A DNA stretch of 64,000 bases from Cytobacillus solani (lineage in GTDB: Bacteria > Bacillota > Bacilli > Bacillales > Cytobacillaceae), in the NCBI RefSeq assembly GCF_001420595.1, contig NZ_LJIX01000006.1, positions 1,119,361 to 1,183,360 of the forward strand, given 5' to 3'. Below are positions 60,773-64,000 of this stretch, piece by piece. Numbering within the stretch: position 1 is the stretch's first letter; each line of letters opens with the position of its first letter. The notes beneath the pieces were generated by a model. The model was not told where the DNA came from and did not search any database. It saw only the letters and a program-made list of their open reading frames with translations. A program made the translations under genes and the position numbers.

Positions 60773-61207
60773 TCAGGCAGTTTTATTTTTAAGGAGCTTC
60801 TCAGCTTCCTTTATACTATCGATTAACCAAATGGGCGTCTTCGGATGATTACCGATTTCCTCTGCTGTCATCCAATAGACAGCATTCACTTCTTCTGGAC
60901 TCTTAGCAAAAGGCTCACCCTCTTCCAACTCACATAAGTAAACAATATCAATGACTTCACTGCCATCGTCTAATTTGAAAGAGGTATTTCTGACATATTC
61001 CATCTTTTCTTGTACCATCACTCCAACCTCTTCAAATAATTCGCGTCTTAACGTTCTTTCTAAAATATCTTTAGAATCACCCTCATTTTCAACTGTTCCT
61101 CCCACTAGAGAAAGCAGACCGCCTGCATGTCCTTCTTTCAAACTTCGTTCAATAACCAGCCACTTGTTTTCCTTATAAACGGCTCCTTCGACATTAACAT
61201 AAAACAT
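60773..61207 (-). CDS. NUDIX hydrolase
   Basis: 144 aa. The Nudix box is present: GGTVENEGDSKDILERTLRR followed by ELFEEVGV (GxnExnREUxEExGU pattern), with a spacing insertion between the Gly and the helix. It should hydrolyse a nucleoside diphosphate linked to another moiety, Mg-dependent. AAGGGGGG precedes ATG 61207. Divergent from the ABC transporter genes. Confidence 0.9.
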   Translation of the reverse strand: MFYVNVEGAVYKENKWLVIERSLKEGHAGGLLSLVGGTVENEGDSKDILERTLRRELFEEVGVMVQEKMEYVRNTSFKLDDGSEVIDIVYLCELEEGEPFAKSPEEVNAVYWMTAEEIGNHPKTPIWLIDSIKEAEKLLKNKTA

Positions 61208-61311
61208 TTAAAGCCCCCCTTATATTGTTTATTAAATATTTCGCTTCAGAGTAGAGAATTGCTGCTAAGCATCCATCAGTTATTTTAACAACATTCGGAT
61301 GCTCCCTCGAT

Positions 61312-61356
61312 ATTTAAGGTTTATGTAAGGTTTAGATTAAAACGATGTAAGGTTGG
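61312..61356 (+). promoter_or_regulatory. Direct repeats upstream of the ABC transporter
   Basis: TTAAGGTTT (61314), GTAAGGTTT (61325) and GTAAGGTTG (61347): two copies 11 bases apart and a third 22 bases further. Helical-turn-spaced direct repeats of this sort are typical binding sites for OmpR-type response regulators, such as BceR-like ones that control BceAB transporters. Confidence 0.5.
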
Positions 61357-61399
61357 ACCAATATACTCTGAATTGTAGTCATTAAAGGAGGACTTTTCA

Positions 61400-62155
61400 A
61401 TGAAAACTATCTTACGTGCAAAAAACGTTCAAAAAGTATACGGTTCGAAGGGAAATCAATATAAAGCATTGGAAGATATAGATTTAGAAATAAAAGAAGG
61501 AGAATTTATCGGCATTATGGGGCCTTCGGGTGCTGGTAAATCCACATTACTCAATATATTATCGACCATTGATACGCCAACTTCAGGAGAAATTATTATT
61601 GCCGATCAAAATATTGTCACTATGAAGGAAGAGCAATTATCAGATTTTCGCCGTAACAACCTCGGCTTTATTTTTCAAGATTATAATCTGCTTGATACCT
61701 TAACGGTGAAGGAAAACATCTTACTGCCACTGGCATTATCAAAAGTGCCGGCAAAAGAAATAGAAAACCGAGTCGAGAAAATCGCAGATACGTTTGGAAT
61801 TCAAGGAATACTTGATAAATATCCCTATCATATCTCTGGGGGCCAGAAGCAAAGAACAGCTGCTTCGAGGGCGATGGTGACGAAACCGAGCCTTATATTG
61901 GCGGACGAGCCTACAGGAGCCTTGGATTCAAAATCCGCAGCTGATTTACTAGAAAGCTTAACAGCACTTAATGAGCAGAATCACTCAACGATTATGATGG
62001 TCACACATGATGCCTTTGCAGCAAGCTTCTGTAAACGAATTTTATTTATTAAAGATGGCGGAATCTACGCGGAAATTCAAAAAATGCAAAATTCCCGTCA
62101 GGAATTCTTTCAAAAAATACTAGATGTCCTTGCTTCACTTGGGGGTGGACATTAA
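61400..62155 (+). CDS. BceA-like ABC transporter ATP-binding protein
   Basis: 251 aa. Walker A GPSGAGKSTLLN, Q-loop FIFQDYNLLD, signature ISGGQKQRTAASRAM, Walker B LILADEPTGALDSKSA, switch His in MMVTHDAFAA. The lack of membrane segments and the pairing with an FtsX-type permease mark it as MacB/BceA type (peptide-antibiotic detoxification or signalling in Bacillaceae). AAAGGAGG precedes ATG 61400; its stop abuts the permease ATG. Confidence 0.93.
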   Translation: MKTILRAKNVQKVYGSKGNQYKALEDIDLEIKEGEFIGIMGPSGAGKSTLLNILSTIDTPTSGEIIIADQNIVTMKEEQLSDFRRNNLGFIFQDYNLLDTLTVKENILLPLALSKVPAKEIENRVEKIADTFGIQGILDKYPYHISGGQKQRTAASRAMVTKPSLILADEPTGALDSKSAADLLESLTALNEQNHSTIMMVTHDAFAASFCKRILFIKDGGIYAEIQKMQNSRQEFFQKILDVLASLGGGH

Positions 62156-64000
62156 ATGACGTTATTTAGCATCGCCAGGAAAAATATCCGAAAAAACTTT
62201 ACCAACTATTTTTTATATATCGGATCAATGATTTTTAGTATTGTTATTTACTTTACCTTTGTTTCTTTAAAATATGATCAAGCAATACAGGAAACAACTG
62301 ATTCGTCCACCAAAATTAGCTCCGTCTTTAATGGTGCATCTGTTGTGCTCATGATTTTTGTAGCTGTATTTATCTGGTATTCCAATTCTTTTTTTACAAA
62401 GAAACGCAAAAAAGAAGTCGGACTCTACTCTTTGCTAGGCGTTCGTAAAAAGCAAATCGGCCGGATGTTATTTTATGAAAACTTTATTATGGGGATTATC
62501 GCTCTATTGATTGGGATTATCCTTGGTTCCATTTTGTCAAAGTTTTTTGTCACCATTTTGATGAAGGTCATGGGGTATGATGCACTTGGAAATTTTGCTA
62601 TTTCCCCGCAAGCAATCGTAAATACCATTATCGTATTCACGGTAATGACGGCGATTACTTCGATACACGGATATCGCTTAATTTACCGCTTTAAGTTAAT
62701 TGAGTTATTCAAAGCGGAGCAGGAAGGGGAAAAAGAACCAAAGGCTTCTGTCATCACCGCGATGATCTCCGTTCTGTTAGTTGGAGTGGGATACTGGCTT
62801 GCACTGCAAAATATGCTGGAGTCAGAAGTGTGGAGAAAAATAGGCTTTTTGATAACCCCGCTCGTCATCTTAGTCACAGTAATTCTTGGAACATATTTAT
62901 TATTTAGTACATTAACGGTTTATTTATTAAAGCTATTAAGAAAAAATAAACCTCATTTTTGGAATGGAATCAATTTAATCAGCACATCCCAGCTTCTCTA
63001 CCGAATAAAGGGTAATGCACGTACATTAACCATTATTGCTGTACTAAGTGCAACTACATTAACTGCGGTTGGAGCGGCATATAGTTTTTACTATAACAAC
63101 AGAAGTAATGCTGACCTAGCAAATCCTAATAGCCTAATGTTTATAGCAAAAGACAAAAATGTATCTAAACAGATCAAAGAGCGGATATCAAGGGACAAAG
63201 TGCATAAAATTGTCTATCACTTGACCGTCCCAACAATGATGATGGATGCCGATATTACAAATCTTCATAGCAAGATTTATCCAGATGAAATGGAATACAG
63301 CATTATCGACAATAAAACCTTTAACCAATTAGCTAAATCGCAGAATAGAGATGAATCTCTATCATTAAGCGGAAATGAAGCAGCCGTACTAGAAGCCGGC
63401 TATTCCAAAGATTTTTCACCGAAGTATGTTGGGGCAACGATTTCGTTAAAAGCAAATGACAGCAGCGAGAATATTACCTTTAAAGAATTGAAGAAATATA
63501 ATGTCCTCAATCTCCAAACAGCTGGTATGACAGTTGTTATTAGTGATGAGTTATTTTCCAAGCTTGCAAGCAGAACAGACCTTGTAAACATGGAAGCTTA
63601 CAAACTGAAAAATGAAGAGGATGCAAAAACAGTTACGAAAGAGATTCAATCCTTGTTGCCGGAGGAAGCAAATTTCTCAAGCTTTTATTCCGATTATGCT
63701 CGAGGAATGGAGGCATCAGGTTTACTCATTTTTATTGGCGGCTTTTTAGGATTAGTATTCCTAGCTGCTACAGGAAGCATTATTTATTTTAAACAGCTGA
63801 CAGAGGCGACTATGGATAAAGACCGTTATGTGATCTTATACAAAATTGGTGTGAATAAGAAGGAAGTAAAAAAATCCATTTCAAAACAGATCTTATTTAT
63901 TTTTGCCTTGCCATTACTAGCTGGTGTTTCCCACTCAATAGTGGCCTTAACTGCGTTATCTAAATTAATGCAAACAAATTTGATGACTCCTGTTCTCATC
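62156..64000 (+). CDS. BceB-like ABC permease (FtsX domain), 5' part
   Basis: Open to the window end (615 codons), so truncated here by the window. MTLFSIARKNIRKNFTNYFL then YIGSMIFSIVIYFTFVSLKY is the BceB-type N-terminus; FtsX-like helices occur at about residues 15-35, 55-80, 110-130, 155-170 and 200-260. A large extracytoplasmic loop follows (about residues 315-520, e.g. NPNSLMFIAKDKNV), the feature that binds peptide antibiotics in BceB. It works with the upstream ATPase, usually with a BceRS two-component system, which may lie outside this window. Confidence 0.92.
   Translation, partial: MTLFSIARKNIRKNFTNYFLYIGSMIFSIVIYFTFVSLKYDQAIQETTDSSTKISSVFNGASVVLMIFVAVFIWYSNSFFTKKRKKEVGLYSLLGVRKKQIGRMLFYENFIMGIIALLIGIILGSILSKFFVTILMKVMGYDALGNFAISPQAIVNTIIVFTVMTAITSIHGYRLIYRFKLIELFKAEQEGEKEPKASVITAMISVLLVGVGYWLALQNMLESEVWRKIGFLITPLVILVTVILGTYLLFSTLTVYLLKLLRKNKPHFWNGINLISTSQLLYRIKGNARTLTIIAVLSATTLTAVGAAYSFYYNNRSNADLANPNSLMFIAKDKNVSKQIKERISRDKVHKIVYHLTVPTMMMDADITNLHSKIYPDEMEYSIIDNKTFNQLAKSQNRDESLSLSGNEAAVLEAGYSKDFSPKYVGATISLKANDSSENITFKELKKYNVLNLQTAGMTVVISDELFSKLASRTDLVNMEAYKLKNEEDAKTVTKEIQSLLPEEANFSSFYSDYARGMEASGLLIFIGGFLGLVFLAATGSIIYFKQLTEATMDKDRYVILYKIGVNKKEVKKSISKQILFIFALPLLAGVSHSIVALTALSKLMQTNLMTPVLI

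Overview
The window looks like chromosome of a low-GC, spore-forming Bacillaceae (Bacillus/Neobacillus/Cytobacillus type). Evidence: AGGAGG ribosome-binding sites with many TTG/GTG starts, YheC/YheD-type ATP-grasp genes, a Bacillus-type ~130-bp dispersed repeat (three copies) and typical Bacillaceae families (TerC, BceAB-like ABC, UPF0715-like). No rRNA, tRNA or CRISPR array was seen.

Layout. (1) 1-12.9 kb: a decayed IS1182-type transposase, a chemoreceptor, an ankyrin/TPR protein, an M20 amidohydrolase, a MerR regulator with an NAD(P)-dependent dehydrogenase, a YjaZ-like protease, a cupin, and IS remnants. (2) 11.9-15.3 kb: a two-repeat low-complexity protein, a 30-aa ORF and two ATP-grasp ligases, possibly a spore-linked peptide-modification locus. 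(3) 17.3-27.3 kb: a carbohydrate catabolism locus with two xylose-isomerase-like TIM-barrel proteins, two Gfo/Idh/MocA dehydrogenases, a LacI regulator and a ribose-type ABC transporter, joined by four copies of a TGTAATCGATTACA-like operator. (4) 27.5-29.9 kb: VOC protein, small membrane protein, TerC. (5) 29946-60095: about 30 kb inserted into an isocitrate lyase/PEP mutase family gene. The C-terminal half of that gene lies at 29499-29945 and the N-terminal half at 60093-60419; the halves rejoin in frame across a shared ATT. (6) 60.4-64 kb: backbone resumes with a NUDIX hydrolase and a BceAB-like ABC transporter that runs off the window.

The island carries a topoisomerase III tail, secreted proteins (SpoIID-like, snapalysin-like), a Fic toxin with a VbhA-like antitoxin, a type I holin-like toxin, an ATP-dependent DNA ligase, broken HEPN genes and a solitary cytosine-5 DNA methyltransferase. 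It also holds two diverged copies (40.75-41.26 kb and 59.52-60.05 kb) of a GC-rich, strongly base-paired noncoding element whose stems differ in sequence but still pair, so it is a candidate structured RNA.

Nested in the island, 42917-57615 has the anatomy of a Tn7/Mu-superfamily transposon. Its ends are TGT...ACA, its target duplication is a perfect TTAGG, three spaced ~20-bp sites lie at the left end and four tandem 20-bp sites at the right, all pointing inward. It encodes no transposase. Its cargo (nucleotidyltransferase; TetR plus reductase-hydrolase fusion; DUF1835 protein; ECF sigma plus anti-sigma with a signal-peptidase-like domain; UPF0715-like protein; TetR plus MFS exporter) is punctuated after nearly every gene unit by an ATTCCATAATCGGGCGC-type hairpin repeat, giving a gene-cassette-like layout. 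Two related group II introns sit inside two of these hairpins. This transposase-less element with a hairpin-punctuated array and the paired structured element are the strongest candidates for something undescribed.
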